The translations under genes were made by a program, and so were the position numbers. Shown here in pieces: positions 41,531 to 50,027 of a stretch of 64,000 nucleotides of DNA. Position 1 is the first letter of the stretch. Each line of letters opens with the position of its first letter. Source of the DNA: Palsa-1400 sp036501625 (GTDB lineage: Bacteria; Verrucomicrobiota; Verrucomicrobiia; Limisphaerales; Palsa-1400); contig DASXZY010000008.1 of NCBI GenBank assembly GCA_036501625.1, positions 1-64,000 on the forward strand. The letters are read 5' to 3'. Below the pieces are notes generated by a model. It saw only the letters and a list, made by a program, of their open reading frames with translations. It searched no databases and was not told the DNA's origin.

Positions 41531-42665
41531 CAGCATCCAGTTGAGCGTTTTGATGGGCGCGGTCCCCGCGCCCGTCCCGCGCTTTCTCCTGGATTCGCTG
41601 GCCGAAGTGGAAGTGACAGCCAAAGACGAAGGCACGACTGGTTTTCAATTGACGTTCAGCATTGACAAACAATCGCCTCTGCAAACGCTCTTTGTGCTGA
41701 CTGGCAGCCAGCCCCTGCTCTTCATGCGGGTGGTGCTGGTCACGACCGTCAACGGCGTGGCGAACGTGCTCATCGATGGCGTCATCACGACAAATCAACT
41801 TTCGCCCGGAGACAGAGGCTCCAACTCCACCCTCACTTTGACAGGCGAAGATTTAACAGCGGTCATGAACCAATCGAATGCGAGCGGGTCGCCCTTCCCC
41901 TCCGCCCCGGTGGAAGGCCGGGTGGCGCAGATTCTGGGCAAATACGCCGCCTTTGGAATCATGCCGGTCATCATTCCAAGCGTGATGACCGATGAAGTCA
42001 TGCCGATTGAGCGCGTTCCCAGCCAGAAAGGGACCGATCTCGCGTATATCCGCCTGCTGGCCAAGCAAGTTGGCTATGTGTTCTTCTTGACGCCAGGACC
42101 CCTGCCCGGCATGAGCCAGGCTTATTGGGGGCCGCAGATTAAAATGGGGCCGATTCAGCCGGCCTTAAGCTCCGACATGGATGCCTACACCAACGTGGAA
42201 AGCTTGCATTTTACATTTGACCAGCAGAAAAACAAAAACCCGGTCACTTACTCCTCCGCCATGGCCACCGGCGCCGGCACTTCCATTCCTGTGCCGCCAA
42301 TCACTTCCCTGAACCCTCTGCTGGGACTTGTTGCGCCGATGGCCACCAACGCCACGCGGCCGGACTTGACGCCCTTCCGCGACGACCTCGCCAAGCGGCC
42401 CGTCCCGGAATTGATGATGATCGGGCTGGCCGCCGCCGCCGAGAACGCGGAGGCCATTTCCTGCGACGGCAGCCTTGATGTGACTCGTTACGGCGGCGTG
42501 TTGATGGCGCGGCAATTGGTGGGCGTGCGCGGCGCGGGGCCGGCCTTTGATGGATTGTTTTATGTCAAAAGCGTGACCCATCACATCAAGCGTGGAAGCT
42601 ACAAGCAAAATTTCACACTCACGCGGAACGCGCTGGGTTCCTCAGTTCCGGCCGTCACACCATGA
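41523..42665 (+). CDS. eCIS hub protein (gp27 / phage late control D-like)
   Basis: A 380-residue protein of the gp27/late-control-D family, which forms the trimeric hub joining tube and spike. Diagnostic parts are LAEVEVTAKDEGTTGFQLTFSID, FMRVVLVTTVNGVANVLIDGVITTNQLSPG, LTLTGEDLTAVMN and the C-terminal YGGVLMARQLVGVRGAGPAFDGLFYVKSVTHHIKRGSYKQNFTLTRNALG. In PVC (Pvc8) and VgrG this hub is fused to the spike; here the spike is the following gene, overlapping by 4 bp. Confidence 0.92.
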   Translation: MLDSIQLSVLMGAVPAPVPRFLLDSLAEVEVTAKDEGTTGFQLTFSIDKQSPLQTLFVLTGSQPLLFMRVVLVTTVNGVANVLIDGVITTNQLSPGDRGSNSTLTLTGEDLTAVMNQSNASGSPFPSAPVEGRVAQILGKYAAFGIMPVIIPSVMTDEVMPIERVPSQKGTDLAYIRLLAKQVGYVFFLTPGPLPGMSQAYWGPQIKMGPIQPALSSDMDAYTNVESLHFTFDQQKNKNPVTYSSAMATGAGTSIPVPPITSLNPLLGLVAPMATNATRPDLTPFRDDLAKRPVPELMMIGLAAAAENAEAISCDGSLDVTRYGGVLMARQLVGVRGAGPAFDGLFYVKSVTHHIKRGSYKQNFTLTRNALGSSVPAVTP

Positions 42666-43192
42666 GCGATCAACCACAACGTTTTTACGGAAAGTACCGC
42701 GGGACGGTCTTGTCGAACGTCGATTCGCAGCAGATTGGGCGCGTGCAGGTGCAGGTGTCGGATGTTTTGGGCGCGGCCAGTTCAAGCTGGGCCATGCCCA
42801 GCATGGCGGCGGCGGGCAGCCAGGCGGGCATGTTCATCGTGCCGCCGGTTGGCTCGCAAGTCTGGGTCGAGTTTGAACAGGGCGATCCCGATTACGCAAT
42901 CTGGACGGGCGGATTTTGGGGAAGTTCCGCGGACGCCCCGGCGCAGTCCAGCACGCCGCCGCCGACTGGCGACGGCCAAAACATTGTGCTCCAAACGACT
43001 GGGCAAAGCATCGTGGTATTGAGCGACGCGCCGCCGACGGCAACCTCCGGCGGCATCATTCTCCAGAGCGGCGGGGCCAGCATCATTGTCAATCAAACTG
43101 GAATTTATATCAGCAACGGAACAGCCACCATCAACCTCGTCGGCAACACCGTGTCCATCAACGGCACGGCGCTGACCATCGTGGGGTCGTAG
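42662..43192 (+). CDS. eCIS spike protein (gp5 OB-fold type)
   Basis: A 176-residue protein with the OB-fold of gp5/baseplate assembly V: YRGTVLSNVDSQQIGRVQVQVSDVLG and SWAMPSMAAAGSQAGMFIVPPVGSQVWVEFEQGDPDYAIWTGGFWG. Residues about 110-176 form a repetitive beta-strand segment (NIVLQTTGQSIVVLSD, GIILQSGGASIIVNQTGIYISNGTATINLVGNTVSING), the short triple-beta-helix needle of the spike. There is no lysozyme domain. It fits directly on the hub gene and below the PAAR-like tip. Confidence 0.93.
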   Translation: MSDQPQRFYGKYRGTVLSNVDSQQIGRVQVQVSDVLGAASSSWAMPSMAAAGSQAGMFIVPPVGSQVWVEFEQGDPDYAIWTGGFWGSSADAPAQSSTPPPTGDGQNIVLQTTGQSIVVLSDAPPTATSGGIILQSGGASIIVNQTGIYISNGTATINLVGNTVSINGTALTIVGS

Positions 43193-43204
43193 AAAGGAAC
43201 GCCA

Positions 43205-43525
43205 ATGCCATCATCCATTTTATGCCTGGGAGCAACGGTGCAATGCGCGCACGGAGGCTCGGCCATGCCGACTTCGCCCAGCCAGATGGTTTTCATTTCC
43301 GGCCAGCCCATTGCCACCATCTCCGGCCCATACGCGGTGGCTGGGTGCGCGTTCGTGCCGCCCGCGGGAAACGGCCCCTGCGTGACGGCGCAATGGGTGA
43401 CGGGCGCGGTGCAGGTTTTTTCACAGGGCCAGCCAGTCGCGATTATGTCAGGCATTGCAGTATGCGTTCCGACGGGCACGCCGCTCATGCCGATTTCAGC
43501 GCAAACCCTGGTAACGGCGACCTAA
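43205..43525 (+). CDS. PAAR-like spike-tip protein
   Basis: A 106-residue protein with DUF4280/PAAR-like pattern: CLGATVQCAHGGSAMPTSPSQ, PIATISGPYAVAGCAF, NGPCVTAQWVTGAVQVFSQGQPVAIMSGIAVCVPTG. Conserved Cys and His residues (C7, C14, H16, C47, C59, C87) fit the metal-stapled cone of PAAR tips. It probably sharpens the spike; in other systems such tips can carry effectors, but no extra domain is present here. Confidence 0.9.
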   Translation: MPSSILCLGATVQCAHGGSAMPTSPSQMVFISGQPIATISGPYAVAGCAFVPPAGNGPCVTAQWVTGAVQVFSQGQPVAIMSGIAVCVPTGTPLMPISAQTLVTAT

Positions 43526-43535
43526 GCACAGCAGC

Positions 43536-43895
43536 GTGAACCTCAATTTTCCATATCAGTTCGACGGGCGCGGGCGCACCTTGGACCCAGGGCCGGATTA
43601 CGTCCGGCAAATGGTCGAGCAAGTGCTTTTCACTTCGCCCGGCGAGCGTGTCAATCTGCCAGATTTTGGCAGCGGCTTGTTGCAACTTCCGTTCGCACCC
43701 AACAGCCAGGAAATGGCGGCCGCCACGCAATTCACCGTGCAGGCTGCCCTGCAAAAATGGCTCAGCAGTTACATCAAGGTGCAGGCCGTCACGGCCTCAG
43801 CGCAGGAATCAACGCTCACCGTGACCGTGACTTACTCGCTGTTGAATACGGATGTGACGCAAGTTCAGACTTTCGTTTACGGAGGGACGCCGTGA
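43536..43895 (+). CDS. Baseplate wedge protein, GPW/gp25 family
   Basis: A 119-residue protein of the gp25 family, which joins the baseplate to the first sheath ring: FPYQFDGRGRTLDPGPDYVRQMVEQVLFTSPGERVNLPDFGSGLLQLPFAP, with the LFTSPGER and FGSGL motifs usual for the fold. The GTG start at 43536 follows a short gap after the tip gene, and the stop overlaps the next start (GTGA). Confidence 0.95.
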   Translation: MNLNFPYQFDGRGRTLDPGPDYVRQMVEQVLFTSPGERVNLPDFGSGLLQLPFAPNSQEMAAATQFTVQAALQKWLSSYIKVQAVTASAQESTLTVTVTYSLLNTDVTQVQTFVYGGTP

Positions 43896-46800
43896 TCTTC
43901 AATTGCTGCAATGAAAATCGCAAAGCGGCGATCTTGGGCAACCCGGCGCTGAATGGCATCGATTACCTGGAGGTGCTCGACCACCAAGCCCCGGTTGGGA
44001 GTCCGCGCCAGCGAACACTGCTGGTCTATTGCCTGAAAAACGCGCCAGCCGGGCTGCTGCCGTCCAACGTCGTCATCGAGGGTGGAGAGAGCATCACCGG
44101 AATTATGGTCCAATGGATTGGGCCTGCGAATGCTCCGCTGCCACAGGCCATTCCCAGCGAAGCTGCTTACTTTGCCGCGCTCGCGAACAACGCCAAGGCG
44201 CTGGTCATTCGCACCAGCACAGCGGGGGATTTCTCGCCGTACGTTCTCCGGCTTGTCAACAATGCCACACAGGCGGAAGAGGATTCGTTCGATGTCACGG
44301 AAGGGCTGGCGGGTTTCGATCCGGAGTCGGCTGAGGTCAAATTTTCCTTCAAAGTGGAATGCGGGCCGGATTTCGATTGCGCTCCGCCAGCCGCGAATTG
44401 CCCGCCGGAATTGCCAGCGCCTCCGCCCATCAATTATTTGGCCAAGGATTACGGCTCGTTTCGCGGCATCATGCTGGACCGGCTCAATCAGCTTCTGCCC
44501 TCATGGGGCGGATCGAGCGAGGCGGACCTCGGCATTGCGCTGGCGGAGGTCATCGCTTACGCGGGCGATTATCTCAGCTATCAGCAGGACGCCATCGCGA
44601 CGGAGGCGTATATCGAGACAGCGCGCAGCCGGGTTTCGTTGCGGCGGCACGCGTTTCTGGCCGATTACCATGTCCATGACGGATGCAACGCCCGCGCATT
44701 TATTCAGCTTCAGGTTTCCATGCAGGTTTACATGGACCAGCATCAGGCGCGCTTTTACACCTTCGCGCCAGGAATGCCATCCACGCTCAGGTTCGGTTCG
44801 GGCAACGAAGAGGCCGCGCTCATCGCCGGGGTTATCGCCTTCGAGCCGATGCAGGACGCCGAACTTTTTCCCGAACACAACCAGATGTATTTTTACACCT
44901 GGGGCGACGCCAATTGCTGCCTTCCGCAAGGCGCGACGGAAGCGACGCTGCTGGGCAGCCATCCCAACCTTAAGATCGGCGACGTGCTCATTTTCAAGGA
45001 AGCCATTGGTCCGCAAACGGGCAATCCGGCCGATGCCGACATCCGCCATCGTTGCGCCGTTAGATTGACACACGTGGCGACTCTCAATGGCCGTGGCCAG
45101 CCGCTTGTTGATCCGCTTTTTGAATACGGCACCGGCAATCCCATAACCTCCCTTTCGCAGCAGCCCGCGCCAATCACGGAAATTCAATGGTCATCCGCTG
45201 ATGCGCTGCCGTTTCCAGTTTGCATCTCTTCGACGTTTCTCAACGCAAGCGCGGACGAACAAACATTAACCAATGTCAGCGTTGTCTTGGGCAACGTCGT
45301 GCTGGCGGATCAGGGCTTGTCCTTTGACGGCGTCCCATTTCCCACAGTGCCTGAGCCTTCCATCTATAAGCCGGCCGATCCCAACGCCGACCGCTGCGAG
45401 CCTTCGGCTCCTGTGCCGGTGCCAGTGCGTTACCGCCCGGTTGTTCCACAAAGCCCGCTCACGCAAGCCGTGCCACTGCCGCTGGCCGGCGGCCCGGTCA
45501 CGCCGGGAGTGGTTCATTTGCTGCCGAACGCGCCTGTTAGTTTGACAGATGCCAATGGCTTCATGAGCCTCGCCGCGCAGGCGGATGATCCGCTCGATTG
45601 GCCGCAGTTCTTCGGCATCCTGGTGACGGCCAACGCGGTCAATCCCGCGCACATTGATTTGTCGGTGGTTTATGACCCGTCAGGAGGCGCAAGCCCGGTG
45701 ACGCTGGAGACTTTCACGGACCTTTCGCTCGTGCCAGCCGACCCGGATTTCGCTGTCAAAGAGATCAATTCAGTCTCGCAATTCATCACCGTTTCCGTCC
45801 CGGCCGCTGTTCCCGCGCTCGGCACTTTTTCGACCACGCCGGCCATGCTGCCAAATTCGGGAACCATCGATCTCCAGGATGACACCGCAACGGTTTTCAT
45901 GACCGTGCAGGCCACCAATCCTCTGGCATGGCCGGCGTCTTTCGGAATATTATCGCAGGGCATCCAGCAGCAGCCGGACAATTTCAATCTGCTGGTCGTT
46001 TACGATCCGCCGTCGGGCGGAGTCGGGGTGCAGGCGCCGATTGTCGTCGAGCAATTTAACGGCGTGTCATTGGAAAACGTGGCGGATCTTCTCGCGGCGG
46101 AATCTACGCTCGTGACGGTGCAAAGTTTTGAGGAGGAGCCGAACCCCGGACTGTCCGCGGCCGATTTGATCAATTACGACGCCAGCCAGGCCGTGCCAGT
46201 CATCAAGCTCAAGGGCGTTTTCGAAGAAACAGTGACAACCTGGGCGGTCGAACCGGACTTGATGGAGAGCGGCCCGGCCGATCGAAATTTCGTCGTCGAA
46301 ATCGAATTTGATGGAACCGCGAGTTTGCGTTTCGGGGATAACACCAACGGGCTGGCGCCAGTCAGCGAGACATCGTTCACCGCGTCCTATCGCATCGGCA
46401 ACGGCAGCGCCGGAAACGTCGGCGCGGACAGCCTGGTCTTTCTGGCGGCGGACCCGCGCATCATCTCCTGCACGAATCCCCTGCCCGCCACGGGAGGAGT
46501 CGACCCGGAGACGATGGAGCAAATCCGGCGGCGCGCGCCCCAGGCTTTCATGACGCAGGAGCGGGCCGTCACCATGGCCGATTACGAAGCCGTGGCCGAA
46601 AGCAACCCGCAGGTGGACAAAGCCGTGGCGACGTTGCGCTGGACGGGCAGTTGGCACACGGTCTTCGTCACAGCGGAACCAACCAGCGCCGGCAATCTGA
46701 CGCCCGCCCTGAGCAAAGCGCTGAAACGAAACATCAACCGCTACCGCCTGGCCGGCCAGGACCTTCAACTGGAATCGCCGGAATATGTTCCGCTGCAAAT

Positions 46801-47137
46801 CGAATTGATCGTTTGCGTGGAACCGGATTATTTCCAGAACGACGTGCAGGCAGCCTTGCTCGTGGTGCTCGGCAGCGGCCCGAACGGGCTTTTTCATCCC
46901 GGCGCCTTTACCTTTGGCCAAACGGTTTACCTCAGCCCGATTTACGCCGCGGCCCGCACAGTGACAGGCGTTTGCACGGTGACGGCGAAGGTGTTCGCGC
47001 CGCAGGGGGTCACGACTTCGATTTATCTGGCGGCCGGCGAGATTCCGCTGGGGCCGTTTCAAATCGCCCGCATGGACAACGATCGCAGTTTTCCAAACCA
47101 CGGGCAATTGACGCTCGATATGGAAGGCGGCAAATGA
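43892..47137 (+). CDS. Baseplate wedge protein, baseplate J/gp6-like (Pvc11-type)
   Basis: A 1081-residue baseplate wedge protein. A GTG start overlaps the gp25 stop. The N-terminal wedge region is YLAKDYGSFRGIMLDRLNQLLPSW, EADLGIALAEVIAYAGDYLSYQQDAIATEAYI (about 185-250), a form seen in putative baseplate assembly proteins. A central 300 residues hold a roughly 110-residue duplication (DPLDWPQFFGIL near 566, NPLAWPASFGIL near 676, each followed by VVYDP). The C-terminal third has the J-type core: SLRFGDNTNGLAP, ERAVTMADYEAVAES and YVPLQIELIVCVEP. It forms the ring around the hub with the following protein. Confidence 0.9.
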   Translation: MIFNCCNENRKAAILGNPALNGIDYLEVLDHQAPVGSPRQRTLLVYCLKNAPAGLLPSNVVIEGGESITGIMVQWIGPANAPLPQAIPSEAAYFAALANNAKALVIRTSTAGDFSPYVLRLVNNATQAEEDSFDVTEGLAGFDPESAEVKFSFKVECGPDFDCAPPAANCPPELPAPPPINYLAKDYGSFRGIMLDRLNQLLPSWGGSSEADLGIALAEVIAYAGDYLSYQQDAIATEAYIETARSRVSLRRHAFLADYHVHDGCNARAFIQLQVSMQVYMDQHQARFYTFAPGMPSTLRFGSGNEEAALIAGVIAFEPMQDAELFPEHNQMYFYTWGDANCCLPQGATEATLLGSHPNLKIGDVLIFKEAIGPQTGNPADADIRHRCAVRLTHVATLNGRGQPLVDPLFEYGTGNPITSLSQQPAPITEIQWSSADALPFPVCISSTFLNASADEQTLTNVSVVLGNVVLADQGLSFDGVPFPTVPEPSIYKPADPNADRCEPSAPVPVPVRYRPVVPQSPLTQAVPLPLAGGPVTPGVVHLLPNAPVSLTDANGFMSLAAQADDPLDWPQFFGILVTANAVNPAHIDLSVVYDPSGGASPVTLETFTDLSLVPADPDFAVKEINSVSQFITVSVPAAVPALGTFSTTPAMLPNSGTIDLQDDTATVFMTVQATNPLAWPASFGILSQGIQQQPDNFNLLVVYDPPSGGVGVQAPIVVEQFNGVSLENVADLLAAESTLVTVQSFEEEPNPGLSAADLINYDASQAVPVIKLKGVFEETVTTWAVEPDLMESGPADRNFVVEIEFDGTASLRFGDNTNGLAPVSETSFTASYRIGNGSAGNVGADSLVFLAADPRIISCTNPLPATGGVDPETMEQIRRRAPQAFMTQERAVTMADYEAVAESNPQVDKAVATLRWTGSWHTVFVTAEPTSAGNLTPALSKALKRNINRYRLAGQDLQLESPEYVPLQIELIVCVEPDYFQNDVQAALLVVLGSGPNGLFHPGAFTFGQTVYLSPIYAAARTVTGVCTVTAKVFAPQGVTTSIYLAAGEIPLGPFQIARMDNDRSFPNHGQLTLDMEGGK
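45500..46159 (+). repeat. Internal ~110-residue duplication in the first baseplate-J gene
   Basis: Two units of about 110 codons, near 45500-45829 and 45830-46159 (edges approximate), align around DPLDWPQFFGIL/NPLAWPASFGIL and LSVVYDPSGG/LLVVYDPPSGG, each ending in a 'F..(L/V)SL' segment. The matching positions are exactly 110 codons apart. They look like tandem beta-sandwich domains inserted into the wedge. Confidence 0.6.
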
Positions 47138-47138
47138 G

Positions 47139-50027
47139 ATGAGCTGTTCAGGAACATCCAGTTGCAGTTGCGGTTGCTGCGCAGGCATCAGCGTGCAGAC
47201 GCCGCAAGGCGAATTCAATCGTCCGGGACTGCCGGCCATCTCCTATCGGACGGGCGCATGGGCCACGTTTAAGGAATCGATGCTGGCCCGGCTCTCCAGT
47301 TCCGATTATCCCGCGCTGGCCCGCTTGACGACGCGCGACGGCGATGATTTCAGCATCGCAATGCTTGACGCGGCTTCGGTCGTTTTGGACATTCTCACGT
47401 TTTACCAGGAACGGCTGGCCAACGAAAATTATCTGCGCACGGCCACCCAGCTTCGCTCGCTTGTCGAGATGTCGCGGCTGATCGGCTACCAGCCGTCGCC
47501 CGGTGTTTCCGCGCTGACGTATCTGGCGTTCACGCTTCAAGCGGCCATTGGGCAACCGCCCGACCCGACGACGCCCGCCATCACCATTCCGCAAGGAACG
47601 CAGGTGCAAAGCGTGCCGCCTCAAGGCCAGACGCCGCAGGTCTTCGAGACTTCGGCGGACATCCTGGCCAAGCCGGATTGGAACGCCCTCCCCGTGCAGA
47701 CCGGCTGCCCGTGGACGCCGCCGGGCAAAAACTGGCTTTATTTGGCCGGCGTGTCGAATCAACTCAATCCGGGCGACGCGTTGCTGATACTCGGCATCGA
47801 GCGCGAAACATGGGTCCTGCCCAGTCCCGCTTCAGCCGCCCTGCCCGGCGACCAATGGGACATTGTCACTCTCAATCAAGCAGTCGTTGACACCGCGAAC
47901 AACCGGACTTATGTGGCATGGCCCGGTCCCCTCACGCACGCATCCGGACATGCTTCAAGCTGGAGCACGGCCAAAGTTTTTGCCTTGCGCCAAAAGGCGG
48001 CCCTTTTCGGCAACAACGCGCCTGACCCCAACCTCTTTGTCAGCGCGAAACATAGCAAGCAAACGAGCCTGCCGGATCTCATTGATACAACGGTCACGCC
48101 TTGGAAATGGGCTAACTTCTACATCTCGGACAGCAATCACGTTGATCTTGATGCCACTTACTCAAAGGTTGCCGCCGGCAGTTGGTTCGCTCTTGTGAGC
48201 AACGGATATCAAGTCCAACTGTACAAGGCTGCGTCTGCTGCTTCCATCTCGCAGGCGAGTTTCGGCATAAGCGCGAAGGTTACGGAACTGGCGGCGGATT
48301 TTACCGACGCTTACATTGGCAACAACTTCCAACTTCAGAAAACTCTCGTCCTGGCCCAAAGCGAGCAACTCACCCTGGCGGAACAGCCGCTCGACCATCC
48401 TCTTTATGGAACTGTTGTTGATCTTGAGGATTTGCGCCCCGACCTTTTAGGCGTCCAGGCCGTCGCGCTCTCCGGCAACAGCCAAAAATTGAGCGTCAAC
48501 ACGGGCGCGCCCGTCCTCACATTCAAGCCGGACGACAACTCCGGCGATTTGACGCTGAAGCCCGGCGATGTTGTGACGATCATCGATCCCACGCCACTGC
48601 CCCTCAAGAAAGGACTCGTCCCGCATTGGCATTCCTCAAAGGATTCGCGGACGTTGCGGGTGGCCGACGCCAGCGGCCGGACGGGAAACCTCCTGGCCGC
48701 TCTCGAGAATTTCACGCTGGCGCCCTCGGGCAAAAGTGATCCGATCGTGCAGGAATGCGCATTGGTCTCGTCGCTTGGCACGGTCGCCACGCCCTTTCCG
48801 CATACGCGAATCCTGTTGAAAACGGCTCTTGTCAACTGTTACGACCGCGTTTCGGCTGCTGTCAATGCAAACGTCGCGCAAGCCACCGCCGGACAATCCG
48901 TCAGCGAAATCATGGGCAGCGGGGCGGCGGCCGCTACCAATCAAAATTTCACATTGAAACAAGCGCCGTTGACCTTCACGCAGGCTCCGACGGCCACCGG
49001 CAGTCAAAGCACCCTGCAAGCCTCCGCCAACGGCGTGGCCTGGACCGAAGTTCCGACCCTTTATGCCCAGGGGCCTTCCCAGCAAGTCTTCGCCACCTTG
49101 AATCAGCCCGGCGGCGTGGCCAAAGTTCTCTTTGGCGACGGCGTCGAGGGAGCCACTTTGCCAAGCGGCCGAAATAATATTCAAGCTAAGTACAGGATTG
49201 GATTGGGATTGGCCGGCAACGTCGGCGCCGGAACGATCACGACGCTCATGGACCGCCCGCTGGGAGTGAGCGGCGTCACGAATCCGCAAGCGGCTACCGG
49301 CGGACAGGACTCGCAATCGGTCAATGACATCCGCGCCAACGCGCCGCTCTCGGTGCTCACTTTGGGACGGGCCGTTTCGATCTCTGATTACCAAAACTTC
49401 GCCGGCTCCTTTGCCAGCATCGCCAAGGCGAGCGCGATTTGGATTCCCAGCGGCCCCGGCCGCGGTGTTTTTTTGACAGTTGCGGCCGCGGGCGGCGCAG
49501 CCCTGGCGCCCGGCAGCGGCACTCTCGGCAATCTCGTGACCGCGCTGCAAAATCATGGCAATCCGCTCGTGCCCATCCACGCCGTATCGTTTTTAGAAAC
49601 GCTCTTCAGCATTTCGGCGGATATTTGTTACGACGCCTCCTACGATTCCGCCGTTGTCAAGGCCGCCGTGATTCAGGCGCTGACAGACAACTACAGTTTC
49701 GCGGCGCGCGGGTTTGGCCAGGGGGTGTCGGCCGACGAAGTGGCGGCTTTCGTCCAGGCGGTCCCAGGCGTGGTGGCAGTCAATGTGAAAACTTTGGCGG
49801 TTGGGTCCACCAGCCAGGCCGGCGATATTACGGGCGGAAATTATTCGCTCGCGGCCTACACGAATTGGTTCACGAAATTGGTGACGCTCAATCGCCTGTC
49901 CGGCGGCGCGTCGCAGCGCATCTGCCCATATGTGCCGATCGCCAGCACGAGCGGGCTGCCGCAGCCGGCGGAAATTCTGGTGCTCGATCCTGATCCAAAA
50001 AACCTCGTTCTGGGGGTGCTGAAATGA
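47139..50027 (+). CDS. Second baseplate wedge protein, baseplate J-like (Pvc12-type)
   Basis: A 962-residue protein with the same plan as its upstream neighbour. A Cys-rich start (SCSGTSSCSCGCC) precedes TWATFKESMLARLSSSDYPALARLTTRDGDDFSIAMLDAASVVLDILTFYQERLANENYL-type wedge sequence. The J-type C-terminal part is KVLFGDGVEGATLPSGRNNIQAKYRIGLG, SVLTLGRAVSISDYQNFAGSFASIAKASAIW and an ending with GFGQGVSADEVAAFVQAVPGVVAV. The Cys-rich N-terminus is unusual and may bind metal or form disulfides. It starts 1 base after the previous stop and overlaps the next gene by 4 bp. Confidence 0.9.
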   Translation: MSCSGTSSCSCGCCAGISVQTPQGEFNRPGLPAISYRTGAWATFKESMLARLSSSDYPALARLTTRDGDDFSIAMLDAASVVLDILTFYQERLANENYLRTATQLRSLVEMSRLIGYQPSPGVSALTYLAFTLQAAIGQPPDPTTPAITIPQGTQVQSVPPQGQTPQVFETSADILAKPDWNALPVQTGCPWTPPGKNWLYLAGVSNQLNPGDALLILGIERETWVLPSPASAALPGDQWDIVTLNQAVVDTANNRTYVAWPGPLTHASGHASSWSTAKVFALRQKAALFGNNAPDPNLFVSAKHSKQTSLPDLIDTTVTPWKWANFYISDSNHVDLDATYSKVAAGSWFALVSNGYQVQLYKAASAASISQASFGISAKVTELAADFTDAYIGNNFQLQKTLVLAQSEQLTLAEQPLDHPLYGTVVDLEDLRPDLLGVQAVALSGNSQKLSVNTGAPVLTFKPDDNSGDLTLKPGDVVTIIDPTPLPLKKGLVPHWHSSKDSRTLRVADASGRTGNLLAALENFTLAPSGKSDPIVQECALVSSLGTVATPFPHTRILLKTALVNCYDRVSAAVNANVAQATAGQSVSEIMGSGAAAATNQNFTLKQAPLTFTQAPTATGSQSTLQASANGVAWTEVPTLYAQGPSQQVFATLNQPGGVAKVLFGDGVEGATLPSGRNNIQAKYRIGLGLAGNVGAGTITTLMDRPLGVSGVTNPQAATGGQDSQSVNDIRANAPLSVLTLGRAVSISDYQNFAGSFASIAKASAIWIPSGPGRGVFLTVAAAGGAALAPGSGTLGNLVTALQNHGNPLVPIHAVSFLETLFSISADICYDASYDSAVVKAAVIQALTDNYSFAARGFGQGVSADEVAAFVQAVPGVVAVNVKTLAVGSTSQAGDITGGNYSLAAYTNWFTKLVTLNRLSGGASQRICPYVPIASTSGLPQPAEILVLDPDPKNLVLGVLK

